DNA from: Paenibacillus albiflavus
GTDB taxonomy: Bacteria; Bacillota; Bacilli; Paenibacillales; NBRC-103111
Assembly: GCF_004344915.1 (NCBI RefSeq)
Contig: NZ_SKFG01000004.1
Coordinates: forward strand, 62,001-126,000
Direction of reading: 5' to 3'
DNA: 64,000 nt
Made by a program: the position numbers and the translations under genes. The notes below the pieces were generated by a model. The model ran no database searches. It saw only the letters and a program-made list of their open reading frames with translations, and was not told where the DNA came from. Of this stretch, positions 17,603-25,289 are shown one piece after another. How positions within the stretch are numbered: position 1 is the first letter of the stretch; every line of letters begins with the position of its first letter.

Positions 17603-18364
17603 TTACTCACACTCCGTCAACTCTACATTATGCGATTCTAGGAAGTCGTGCCATTCTTGGCTAAGTGGCTTGTCCACAATAACGCTATGAATGTGTTCAA
17701 AACCACAAATACTTGCGAAAGAAGTGCGATTAAACTTCGTATGATCCGCGATTAAGTACACTTTGTTAGCACGTTCAACGGCAAGTCTTCTGACTTCTGC
17801 TTGTTGCTCGTTGGAATCTGTGATTCCGTGCTGCATACTGATCGTGCGACAGGAGATGAAAGCTAGGTCAAAATAATAGCTGTTCATGTTCTGTTCTGCA
17901 TTGCGTCCCAGTGCGGACATGGAACTGTTGGATACCACACCGCCAACAATGACGAGATGGACATTCGGACTGTCCAATAGAGCGTTTACAATTTTGATCG
18001 AATTCGTCACAACGGTAATGCGTTTGTTTCCGATCAGGTTTGCGATATATAACGAGGTAGTAGATGCATCTAGGAAAATGGAATCCCCATTCTTAATGAA
18101 TTCCACACATTTGGTTGCGATCTGCTTTTTTCCTTCAACAAGGATATGTTCTCTTAAATTGACATTCACATCATTCTGCACGCCATCGGATATGTAGGCG
18201 CCTCCATAAATGCGTATAAGAATCCCTTCATCTTCTAATTGCTTAAGATCTCGACGAATCGTTTCTTCCGTTACATCGAACAGTGATGTTAATTCGGCAA
18301 CGGTTACATTTTTCTTTTCTATAATTAATTCTTTTATTTTGGCTTTCCGCGCAATTGGTAACAT
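17603..18364 (-). CDS. DeoR-family transcriptional repressor
   Basis: About 253 residues from the ATG at 18364 (a GTG at 18379 is also possible). The N-terminal helix-turn-helix reads VAELTSLFDVTEETIRRDL followed by LEDEGILIRIYGGA, the classic DeoR signature. The rest is the sugar-phosphate sensing domain (FLDASTTSLYIA, VTNSIKIV, VIVGGVV, ADHTKF). Such repressors release DNA on binding a phosphorylated sugar. It is divergent from the BMC operon with 285 bases between, so it most likely controls that operon and, judging by shared motifs, the importer at 9 kb. A ketose-1-phosphate or DHAP-like inducer is plausible (inference). Confidence 0.92.
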   Translation of the reverse strand: MLPIARKAKIKELIIEKKNVTVAELTSLFDVTEETIRRDLKQLEDEGILIRIYGGAYISDGVQNDVNVNLREHILVEGKKQIATKCVEFIKNGDSIFLDASTTSLYIANLIGNKRITVVTNSIKIVNALLDSPNVHLVIVGGVVSNSSMSALGRNAEQNMNSYYFDLAFISCRTISMQHGITDSNEQQAEVRRLAVERANKVYLIADHTKFNRTSFASICGFEHIHSVIVDKPLSQEWHDFLESHNVELTECE

Positions 18365-18416
18365 TACTTTATCACACACTTTCCCGATTAGTTTAGTTTG
18401 TAGTTATTATAGCATA

Positions 18417-18457
18417 TTTGTGGAAGGGATTTACTATGTTTGTGGGATTTATTGTTT
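18417..18457. promoter_or_regulatory. Direct repeat in the deoR/BMC intergenic region
   Basis: TTTGTGG followed by GGGATTTA occurs twice (18417-18433 and 18439-18451, about 20 bases apart). On the minus strand a TATAAT-type -10 for the regulator lies at about 18402-18407. Direct repeats are common DeoR-family operators, so autoregulation is likely. Confidence 0.45.
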
Positions 18458-18523
18458 GAAATTTTATTGATTTAAGAATTATTTTGCTCTTATTCGGATA
18501 TTTTTCCACATAATTTCGAGATT

Positions 18524-18599
18524 TATACAATCAAAACCAACAAAATAACACACAAAACAGAAATAAATAATTGACAAATAGCGTATAAAGTAGGAAAAT
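18524..18599 (+). promoter_or_regulatory. BMC operon promoter with ACAAA-rich upstream element
   Basis: TTGACA (18571-18576), 17-base spacer, GAAAAT (18594-18599, a weak -10) lies about 50 bases before the aldolase gene. The 45 bases upstream hold repeated ACAAA/CCAACAAA words like those before the importer promoter. Confidence 0.5.
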
Positions 18600-18649
18600 C
18601 AATGTATGAAGTTGTATTTTTAGTGCAATAGATCTCAGGAGGTGACTAC

Positions 18650-19471
18650 ATGCTAGATAATCCGAAATATCTAAGTGATTTTGAAGCGAAGAAGATGATT
18701 TGTGAAATTGGTAGAAGAGTTTATGCCAAAAACTTTGTAGCAGCAAATGATGGCAATATATCGGTGAAAACCGGACCAAATGCAATTTGGGCTACACCTA
18801 CAGGTGTTAGTAAAGGATTTATGACACCAGACATGTTAGTTAAGGTGGATCTTAATGGAAAGGTATTGGCTGGTAAGCTGAAGCCTTCATCAGAGATCAA
18901 AATGCATTTAAGAGTTTATAAAGAAAATCCGAATGTAAACGCTGTAGTACACGCACATCCACAAGCTGCAACAGCTTATGCGATTGCTGGTATTGGATTA
19001 GATCAAGCTTATTCGCCAGAAGGAGTTATTTTACTTGGTAAGGTGCCTGTAGCTCCATATGCAACACCAAGTACGCAAGAAGTACCTGATTCGATTGCTC
19101 CTTTCTGTAAGGACTATAATGCGGTATTGCTTGCTAACCATGGTGCGTTAACTTGGGGCAAGGATATTACAGAAGCATACTTCCGTATGGAATCCCTGGA
19201 GCATTATGCAATGACAGTGATTCTTACTAAGAAAATTACGGATCAAGTGCAAGAGCTAACTTGTGACCAGCTTACTGAGCTTATTAAGATCAGGGAGAAA
19301 ATGGGAATTATGACAGGCGGTACATTGACTTGCCGTGTAGATTCACCAGCCCAAGCTGCTGACAAGGCGTCACAACAGCCTGTACAGGAAGATAACAAAC
19401 AGGATTTGATTCAGACGATTGTAGCTAAAGTGACGGAAGAAGTAATCAAGAGACTTCCAACTAATCGTTAA
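18650..19471 (+). CDS. BMC-associated class II aldolase (FucA/DrdA type) with encapsulation tail
   Basis: 273 residues. The class II aldolase/adducin fold is clear: NDGNIS (33-38), SSEIKMH with Glu82, the zinc ligands His101 and His103 in HAHPQ, and His164 in ANHGALTWG. These enzymes split a ketose-1-phosphate into DHAP and an aldehyde. E. coli FucA is about 215 residues; here ~40 extra C-terminal residues form a Gln/Ala-rich linker and then an amphipathic helix (about 250-268, QDLIQTIVAKVTEEVIKRL), which looks like a BMC encapsulation peptide. AGGAGG precedes the ATG. First gene of the operon. With mtnK-mtnA nearby, methylthioribulose-1-phosphate or 5-deoxyribulose-1-phosphate is the likely substrate; fuculose- or rhamnulose-1-phosphate is the main alternative. 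Confidence 0.9.
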   Translation: MLDNPKYLSDFEAKKMICEIGRRVYAKNFVAANDGNISVKTGPNAIWATPTGVSKGFMTPDMLVKVDLNGKVLAGKLKPSSEIKMHLRVYKENPNVNAVVHAHPQAATAYAIAGIGLDQAYSPEGVILLGKVPVAPYATPSTQEVPDSIAPFCKDYNAVLLANHGALTWGKDITEAYFRMESLEHYAMTVILTKKITDQVQELTCDQLTELIKIREKMGIMTGGTLTCRVDSPAQAADKASQQPVQEDNKQDLIQTIVAKVTEEVIKRLPTNR

Positions 19472-19511
19472 AAGCAAGTCGGAAGTCAATCATCAGAGGG
19501 GTGAAGCATCC

Positions 19512-21017
19512 ATGAATTTGACTGAAGCGGACGTTCAGAAGATTATTAACAGCGTTATTACCAATATTGAGAAAAAGCTAACTGATGTTGTTCCAACTGC
19601 TGCAGCAGCGTCGCAAGCTGAGCCTGCAAAGCAAGCAGAGGTATTCTCTGCTGTTGGGGAGCACGGTGCATTTGATCGAGTAGAAGATGCAGTGAAAGCA
19701 GCTCATCAAGCACAAGTTCATTATATACAGAATTACAAGCTGGAAGATCGCGAAGCGATGATAACAGCAATTCGTCAAGCGACACTATCGAATAAGAACG
19801 AACTGGCACAAATGATTGTAACAGAAACAAAGCTAGGCAAGCTTGCACATAAACTGGCTAAGCTTGAATTAACAGCAACTAAGACACCAGGAACCGAAGA
19901 TTTGAAAACGTTAGCATTCTCAGGTGATGACGGTCTAACGATTGTAGAGCTTGGACCATTTGGTGTGATTGGAGCCGTAACGCCAGTTACGAATCCAGTA
20001 GAGACGATTATCAATAACTCAATCGGGATGATCGCTTCAGGTAATGCAGTTGTGTTCAATGTCCATCCATCCGCTAAGAAATGTAGCGCATTTGCAGTGC
20101 AAATGATTAATAAAGCGATTGTATCTGCTGGCGGTCCAGCGAATCTTGTAACAATGGTGAAAGAACCTACCAAAGAAACACTTGATCAAATCGTAGCTGC
20201 GCCTGAAACGAAATTACTCGTTGGTACTGGTGGCCCTGGTCTTGTTAAAGCGCTATTAAGCTCAGGCAAGAAAGCGATTGGTGCAGGAGCAGGTAATCCT
20301 CCAGTTGTTGTCGATGAGACAGCAGATATCGAGAATGCAGCAAAAGAAATTATCAAAGGTGCATCTTTTGATAACAACATCCTTTGTATCGCAGAGAAAG
20401 AAGTATTCGTAGTTGATTCTGTAGCGGATGATCTTATTTATCACATGATGAATAACGGTGCATATCGCTTAGATCAACAAGAGCTTGAGCAGGTTATGAG
20501 CTTTGCGCTTGAAGCGAACGAGAAGCAAGTGGCAAGAGGCTGCTCTCTTGATACGAAGCGTGTATACCACACAGTGAAGGATTGGATCGGTAAGGATGCA
20601 ATGTCATTCTTGAACAAGCTTGGCATCAATCCAGGCAGAGAAATTGACCTTCTCATTTGTGAAGTAGATTTCGACCATCCTTTCGTTCAATTAGAGCAAA
20701 TGATGCCAGTTCTACCGATCGTTCGAGTGAAAAATCTTGACGAAGCTATTGAAATGGCAGTTAAAGCAGAGCATGGCAATCGCCATACAGCAATGATGCA
20801 CTCCCACAATGTGAATAACCTGACACGTTTTGCACGTGCGATTGGTACAACTATTTTTGTGAAGAATGCATCCTCATTAGCAGGTGTTGGCTTCGGTGGC
20901 GAGGGTCATACAACAATGACCATTGCAGGTCCAACAGGTGAAGGTTTAACCTCTGCAAAAACATTTACAAGACAAAGACGCTGCGTCCTAGCAGAAGGCG
21001 CATTCCGAATCGTATAG
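19512..21017 (+). CDS. pduP: BMC CoA-acylating aldehyde dehydrogenase (PduP/EutE type)
   Basis: 501 residues. An N-terminal amphipathic helix (2-22, LTEADVQKIINSVITNIEKK) and an Ala/Gln linker are the usual encapsulation peptide layout. The catalytic Cys292 lies in NNILCIAEKEV, and the cofactor region GPFGVIGAVTPVTNP is typical of the CoA-dependent group. It oxidises an aldehyde with NAD+ and CoA to acyl-CoA inside the shell. Here the aldehyde should be the non-DHAP product of the preceding aldolase, such as acetaldehyde or methylthioacetaldehyde. It follows the aldolase gene by 40 bases. Confidence 0.95.
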   Translation: MNLTEADVQKIINSVITNIEKKLTDVVPTAAAASQAEPAKQAEVFSAVGEHGAFDRVEDAVKAAHQAQVHYIQNYKLEDREAMITAIRQATLSNKNELAQMIVTETKLGKLAHKLAKLELTATKTPGTEDLKTLAFSGDDGLTIVELGPFGVIGAVTPVTNPVETIINNSIGMIASGNAVVFNVHPSAKKCSAFAVQMINKAIVSAGGPANLVTMVKEPTKETLDQIVAAPETKLLVGTGGPGLVKALLSSGKKAIGAGAGNPPVVVDETADIENAAKEIIKGASFDNNILCIAEKEVFVVDSVADDLIYHMMNNGAYRLDQQELEQVMSFALEANEKQVARGCSLDTKRVYHTVKDWIGKDAMSFLNKLGINPGREIDLLICEVDFDHPFVQLEQMMPVLPIVRVKNLDEAIEMAVKAEHGNRHTAMMHSHNVNNLTRFARAIGTTIFVKNASSLAGVGFGGEGHTTMTIAGPTGEGLTSAKTFTRQRRCVLAEGAFRIV

Positions 21018-21045
21018 TTTATGGCATAACAGGAGGTGATGAAAG

Positions 21046-21369
21046 ATGGATCGTTACGCACTTGGTTTCTTGGAAGTTCAAGGCTATAGTGTAGCACTTG
21101 CCGCAATGGATAAAGCGTGCAAGGCAGCTAACATTACGATTCACGGGATGGATGTTAACAATCCGCCTGATGAGAAGAATGCCGTCATTCCGGTTATGGT
21201 GCAGGTGAAATTCACAGGTCCAATCAGTGACGTGCAAATTGCGCTTGAAGTCGCACAAGAAGCCGCATGTGAGTATGTAAGTCCTAATGAAGTGATGATC
21301 CGCTGCATCCCTTCAAGCTCCAAAGAAGTACATGCCTTACTTCCGATCGGGAAGGTTAAGTGCAAATAA
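21046..21369 (+). CDS. BMC-H shell protein, divergent (shell protein 1)
   Basis: 107 residues; one BMC domain (starts ALGFLEVQGYSVALAAMDKACKAANI, ends EVHALLPIG). It is more divergent than the tandem set downstream: the strand normally holding the KIGSG pore motif is replaced by an insertion-like DVNNPPDEKNAV, so its central pore should differ in size and charge. AGGAGGTGATG lies just before the start. It forms flat hexamers in the shell by family knowledge. Confidence 0.88.
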   Translation: MDRYALGFLEVQGYSVALAAMDKACKAANITIHGMDVNNPPDEKNAVIPVMVQVKFTGPISDVQIALEVAQEAACEYVSPNEVMIRCIPSSSKEVHALLPIGKVKCK

Positions 21370-21394
21370 ATAGGTTGTCAGCAGGGGGTGCAAG

Positions 21395-21694
21395 ATGAAA
21401 CAAGCCCTTGGAATGATTGAGACCATTGGGATGACTGCTGCTATCCGTGCTGCGGATATGATGATCAAATGCGCCTACGTTGAAGTGGCCGGATTTGAAA
21501 AATCAGGTGCTGGTTATGTGATGGTTCTGATCAAAGGATCCATTAGCTCTGTACAGGCTGCCTTGGAGATTGGAGCGGAAGAAGCGAGTCGTACGGGTCA
21601 GCTAATCGCCGTACATGCGATTAACAATCCTTACGAAGGTATTCACCCCTTAATTCCAGTTGACAGAATGGAGAATGACGATGAAGAGCTATGA
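21395..21694 (+). CDS. BMC-H shell protein (shell protein 2)
   Basis: 99 residues with a full BMC domain (ALGMIETIGMTAAIRAADMMIKCAYVEV) and the pore-loop KSGAG in place of the usual KIGSG. A short acidic tail (MENDDEEL) ends the protein. GGGGGTG lies four bases before the ATG. The 3' end overlaps the next gene by 14 bases, so the two are coupled. One of six BMC-H genes in the operon. Confidence 0.93.
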   Translation: MKQALGMIETIGMTAAIRAADMMIKCAYVEVAGFEKSGAGYVMVLIKGSISSVQAALEIGAEEASRTGQLIAVHAINNPYEGIHPLIPVDRMENDDEEL

Positions 21695-22124
21695 GGCGAT
21701 TGGCGTTGTAGAAGCGCAGAATTTTACGACCGCACTCGAACTAGTTGATGAAATGTGCAAGACGTCTCATGTTCAATTCTTAGGTGCTGAGAAGTATCTG
21801 GGAGGACGACTCGTTACTGTCATCGTTGGAGGCAGCATTGCGAATGTGACAGCAGCAGTTGAGGCTGCTAGAGCCGTATGCGATAAGAAGCCGATGAATC
21901 CACTCAAAATGAGCTTAGTTATTCCTAAGCCGCATGCTGAAATTCTGAAGTTCATTATCCCATCGCAGGCAGAAGCCGAAGTGATGAAGGTAACCGTACC
22001 GCAGGTACAGGAGACACAAGAAGAACCAAAGAAAATAGCACAGGAAACACCAGTACAAGAAACCGTTCCTAGCCCGAGCAAGAACGCAAAGAAACGTAAA
22101 AATAAAAATGCAACGATGAAGTAG
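21681..22124 (+). CDS. BMC-H shell protein with long Lys-rich C-terminal tail (shell protein 3)
   Basis: 147 residues from ATG 21681 (GGAGA six bases upstream, inside the end of the previous gene). The BMC domain covers about residues 1-90 (EAIGVVEAQNFTTALELVDEMCKTS, pore region KYLGGR). The remaining ~55 residues are Glu/Gln/Pro-rich and end in a strongly basic KNAKKRKNKN segment. The tail could bind cargo, nucleic acid or another shell face; this is inference. Tails of this kind occur in some BMC-H proteins but the basic end is distinctive. Confidence 0.9.
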   Translation: MKSYEAIGVVEAQNFTTALELVDEMCKTSHVQFLGAEKYLGGRLVTVIVGGSIANVTAAVEAARAVCDKKPMNPLKMSLVIPKPHAEILKFIIPSQAEAEVMKVTVPQVQETQEEPKKIAQETPVQETVPSPSKNAKKRKNKNATMK

Positions 22125-22176
22125 TTTGGCACAATAAATATTTTAACTAAACTCAAACTTTTAGGAGGCACATATC

Positions 22177-22452
22177 ATGAACGAATCCATCGCGATCATC
22201 GAAACAAGAGGCTTAACAGCAGCAATCGAGGCAGCAGACGCAATGCTTAAAGCAGCAAATGTTGAAATCGTAGGTACTGAGAAAATCGGATCTGGTCTCG
22301 TAACTGTTATCGTACGCGGCGATGTTGGTGCGGTTAAAGCAGCAGCAGAAGTTGGTTCCGAAGCAGCGCAAAGAATTGGTGAGCTTGTAGCAGCACACGT
22401 AATCCCAAGACCACATAGCGATGTAGCAAAGCTTCTTCCTATGTTGAAATAG
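22177..22452 (+). CDS. BMC-H shell protein, PduA-like, tandem copy 1
   Basis: 91 residues, a minimal PduA/CcmK-type BMC domain: [19 protein letters not shown]..., pore loop KIGSG (36-40), then [16 protein letters not shown]. The pore loop is identical to that of PduA, a small polar pore for metabolites. AGGAGG precedes the start. It differs from copy 2 by only two residues (Ile67/Val, Ala73/Val). Confidence 0.97.
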   Translation: MNESIAIIETRGLTAAIEAADAMLKAANVEIVGTEKIGSGLVTVIVRGDVGAVKAAAEVGSEAAQRIGELVAAHVIPRPHSDVAKLLPMLK

Positions 22453-22531
22453 TTGGCACTGCAAAGATTGATAGACAAGCAACGAAAATAGCGGCTTTTT
22501 ATACAAAATAAAATTATTGGAGGATACATCC

Positions 22532-22807
22532 ATGAACGAATCTATCGCGATTATCGAAACAAGAGGTTTAACAGCAGCAATTGAAGCGGCTGACGCAATG
22601 CTTAAAGCAGCGAACGTTGAAATCGTAGGTACAGAGAAAATCGGATCTGGTCTCGTAACTGTTATCGTACGCGGTGATGTAGGCGCAGTTAAAGCGGCAG
22701 CAGAAGTTGGTTCCGAAGCAGCTCAAAGAGTTGGCGAGCTAGTAGCAGTTCACGTAATTCCAAGACCGCATAGTGATGTAGCAAAGCTTCTTCCAATGTT
22801 GAAATAG
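22532..22807 (+). CDS. BMC-H shell protein, PduA-like, tandem copy 2
   Basis: 91 residues from ATG 22532 with GGAGG eight bases upstream; a TTG at 22517 falls inside the ribosome site and is rejected. Pore loop KIGSG at 36-40. Almost identical to copy 1 in protein, with mostly synonymous differences in DNA, which shows a duplication kept under protein-level selection. Likely one of the main shell facets. Confidence 0.97.
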   Translation: MNESIAIIETRGLTAAIEAADAMLKAANVEIVGTEKIGSGLVTVIVRGDVGAVKAAAEVGSEAAQRVGELVAVHVIPRPHSDVAKLLPMLK

Positions 22808-22858
22808 TTTAATGCAATTAATGATCGACCAGATAAATATTTGAGGAGGTTACTGAGC

Positions 22859-23134
22859 ATGAACGAATCCTTAGGCATTATTGAAACAAGAGGTTTAACA
22901 GCAGCAATTGAGGCGGCTGACGCAATGCTTAAAGCAGCAAACGTTGAAATCGTCGGTACAGAGAAAATTGGATCAGGGCTCGTTAGCATCATGGTAAAAG
23001 GTGAAGTTGGCGCAGTGAAAGCAGCAGTAGAAGTTGGTTCCGAAGCGGCTCAAAGAGTTGGCGAACTCATCGCTGTACACGTAATTCCAAGACCGCATGG
23101 GGATGTTGTAAAGCTTCTCCCAAGCCTAAACTAA
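22859..23134 (+). CDS. BMC-H shell protein, PduA-like, tandem copy 3
   Basis: 91 residues from ATG 22859 (GAGGAGG nine bases upstream; TTG 22841 rejected). Same fold and KIGSG pore loop, but with more changes than between copies 1 and 2: SLGIIE at the start, [10 protein letters not shown] after the pore and [12 protein letters not shown] at the end. The changes around the pore-lining strand suggest a partly specialised hexamer. Confidence 0.97.
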   Translation: MNESLGIIETRGLTAAIEAADAMLKAANVEIVGTEKIGSGLVSIMVKGEVGAVKAAVEVGSEAAQRVGELIAVHVIPRPHGDVVKLLPSLN

Positions 23135-23147
23135 AAGTGGTGATCTT

Positions 23148-23816
23148 ATGACACAAACAATTGCGACTGAATTGACAGAGACGATTACAAAACTTGTGTT
23201 AGAAGAGCTCAGCAAAGTCGGATTGGCTCCCTCTGGGGAGCCTCTCAAATATGTGCCAGTCGGCGTATCCGCAAGACATGTGCATGTCAACCGTGCGCAC
23301 ATGGATATTCTATTCGGACCAGGCAGTGAGCTAACTAAATTCAAGGATATTTCCCAACCAGGGCAGTTTGCAGCCAATGAGCAAGTAACACTTATTGGCC
23401 CCAAAGGTACGATCGAGAAGGTTCGTATACTTGGACCGCTGCGTAAGGATACGCAGGCGGAAGTATCACCAAGTGATGCAAGAAAGCTTGGCGTTAACCC
23501 GCCAGTAAAACAATCAGGTGTTCATGACGGTACGCCAGGCATTACACTTGTAGGTCCTAAAGGTACAGTTGTTATTGAGCGAGGCTGTATCGTAGCTGAA
23601 CGTCATATCCATATGACACCTGCTGAAGCTAGCGCATTCGGTGTTCAGAATGGACAGAAGGTCCAAGTGAAAATCGAAGGTCCAAGAGGCGGTATTATGA
23701 ATGAGGTTATGATTCGCGTAAGAGATGATTTTGCGCTGGATATGCACATTGATACCGATGATGGCAATGCATTCGGTCTTAAAACAGGCGATAAAGTGGA
23801 GATTATTACAGAGTAA
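23148..23816 (+). CDS. pduL: BMC phosphotransacylase
   Basis: 222 residues. Two PduL domains with metal-binding His clusters: ARHVHV (42-47, His44 and His46) and ERHIHM (151-156, His153 and His155), plus the C-terminal HIDTDDGNAFGL. The N-terminal ~22 residues (TELTETITKLVLEELSKVG) form an amphipathic helix, an encapsulation peptide as in other PduL proteins. It turns acyl-CoA and phosphate into acyl-phosphate and frees CoA for the aldehyde dehydrogenase inside the shell. An acetate/propionate kinase is not present in the operon. Confidence 0.96.
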   Translation: MTQTIATELTETITKLVLEELSKVGLAPSGEPLKYVPVGVSARHVHVNRAHMDILFGPGSELTKFKDISQPGQFAANEQVTLIGPKGTIEKVRILGPLRKDTQAEVSPSDARKLGVNPPVKQSGVHDGTPGITLVGPKGTVVIERGCIVAERHIHMTPAEASAFGVQNGQKVQVKIEGPRGGIMNEVMIRVRDDFALDMHIDTDDGNAFGLKTGDKVEIITE

Positions 23817-23831
23817 AGTGAGGACAAAGGG

Positions 23832-24098
23832 ATGATTATTGGTAAAGTAATAGGCAATGTGGTTTCTTCCCGCAAATACGATACGCTTCAAGGCTATAAG
23901 CTGCTTCTCATTCGTCTTCAGTATACAGATAAAAAAGAGGTTATTGTTGCTGCCGATGTGATGGGAGCTGGCGTAGGTCAGCAAGTTATCGTGTCATTTG
24001 GAGAGAGTAACCAATATGCGTTGAATAAGAACGCTCCGATCGACGCGTTAGTCGTTGGGATTGTCGATAACGAGCCGATCATCGATTTGTCTGAGTAG
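23832..24098 (+). CDS. BMC-P shell vertex protein (EutN/CcmL type)
   Basis: 88 residues with the EutN/CcmL fold: IIGKVIGNVVSSRKYDTLQGYKLLLI at the N-terminus, DVMGAGVGQQVIV in the middle and DALVVGIVD near the end. It forms pentamers that cap the vertices of the polyhedral shell. It is the only BMC-P gene in the locus. AGTGAGG lies nine bases before the ATG. Confidence 0.95.
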   Translation: MIIGKVIGNVVSSRKYDTLQGYKLLLIRLQYTDKKEVIVAADVMGAGVGQQVIVSFGESNQYALNKNAPIDALVVGIVDNEPIIDLSE

Positions 24099-24119
24099 GC
24101 GTAAAGGGAGGGAGCTTAA

Positions 24120-25289
24120 GTGACAGATACGATTCGAGTTCTGGCTGTAGGCGATCCGGCAGTTGATGCATATGTGGAACAAGCATTTGGGCTGATAACC
24201 ACTTATGAACAGAGGAATCAGGTTAAGGTTGATTTTAATATTGTATCGTTTGAACAGTATTACAGCACGATGATGGCTGCTTTTCAAGGGGAGCAGGATT
24301 ACGACATTGTCATGGTAGCTGGGCATCTATGGCTTAAGGATTTTGTTAATAAAGGTTATTTGGCCAAGGTGAACTATCCGCAGGATGCAAATTGGAACTT
24401 GCAGGATATTGTGCCTGTTGTAAGGCAAGAGTTGGAGGTTGCAGGAATTCCTTATTTGTACCCTTCATTCTGTGATGGACATATGGTGCTTTATCGCAAA
24501 TCGATCGTTAAACGCTGCTTAGGCTCACTTCCCCCTGATGTGATAACAACAGATGAGTTGCTGGACATGGTGGCAAAGTGCCATGATGTGAACGCAATGA
24601 ATGGAATTGTGCTTAAGGCGCATCCAAGTGAAATTCTTCTCGATTTCTTGCCTTATTTGCGCAATGAAGGTGTGGATGCATTTGATCCGAAGACGCATCT
24701 GCCAACGTTTAATAACGAACATGGAAGATTAGCGCTTCATAAATATATTCAGCTTCGGAAGTATGCCCCGCACGATACTCATACGTATGGGAACGATGAG
24801 GTCAGAGAAGCTTTTCAGCAATTACGTTCCGTTTTTGCAGTTACTTGGGGCGGTCAGCTCGGTGTTGTACTGGATGAACGCTGTGAGCAGCTTGAAGATG
24901 TTGGCTTTGCAACACTTAAGTCAGCATGGAACGTAACTTGGAGCTTCGGCATAAATGCGAAGTCGAATAAGCAGCAAGAAGCGAATGCGTTATTACAGTA
25001 TTTAGCTTCATCAGAGGTAGACAGGGTTATTGGAGGCTATGCAGGCTCACCAGTAAGACGTTCCACCTATGACATGGATTCAGAACAATATGATTGGTAT
25101 TCTACCCATCTTAATATGATAGAGAACTACGCACAGCCTCTGCCAACGATGGACAACGCTGGCGAGATATTAGGCGTACTGTACAGTAAGATTAGCCAAG
25201 CTTTTCAAGCAGAACTAACGGTCGAGGAGGCGCTTCAGCAAGCGGAAGCGGAGATCCTCTCCATGCAGAAAGAGAGGAAGACATCATGA
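24120..25289 (+). CDS. Substrate-binding-protein homologue without signal peptide, in BMC operon
   Basis: 389 residues from GTG 24120 (GGAGG about nine bases upstream). Throughout it resembles a family 1 (MalE-type) extracellular solute-binding protein: TTYEQRNQVKV, DYDIVMVAGHLWLKDFVNKGYL, VFAVTWGGQLGVVL, WSFGINAKSNKQQEANALLQYL and GGYAGSPVRRSTY. The N-terminus is MTDTIRVLAVGD, going straight into the first strand, with no signal peptide, lipobox or membrane helix, so the protein should stay in the cytoplasm. No permease or ATPase genes lie beside it. A role as a ligand sensor, scavenger or shell-associated binder of a sugar or sugar phosphate is possible; none is established to my knowledge. 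It overlaps the next gene by four bases. Confidence 0.85.
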   Translation: MTDTIRVLAVGDPAVDAYVEQAFGLITTYEQRNQVKVDFNIVSFEQYYSTMMAAFQGEQDYDIVMVAGHLWLKDFVNKGYLAKVNYPQDANWNLQDIVPVVRQELEVAGIPYLYPSFCDGHMVLYRKSIVKRCLGSLPPDVITTDELLDMVAKCHDVNAMNGIVLKAHPSEILLDFLPYLRNEGVDAFDPKTHLPTFNNEHGRLALHKYIQLRKYAPHDTHTYGNDEVREAFQQLRSVFAVTWGGQLGVVLDERCEQLEDVGFATLKSAWNVTWSFGINAKSNKQQEANALLQYLASSEVDRVIGGYAGSPVRRSTYDMDSEQYDWYSTHLNMIENYAQPLPTMDNAGEILGVLYSKISQAFQAELTVEEALQQAEAEILSMQKERKTS

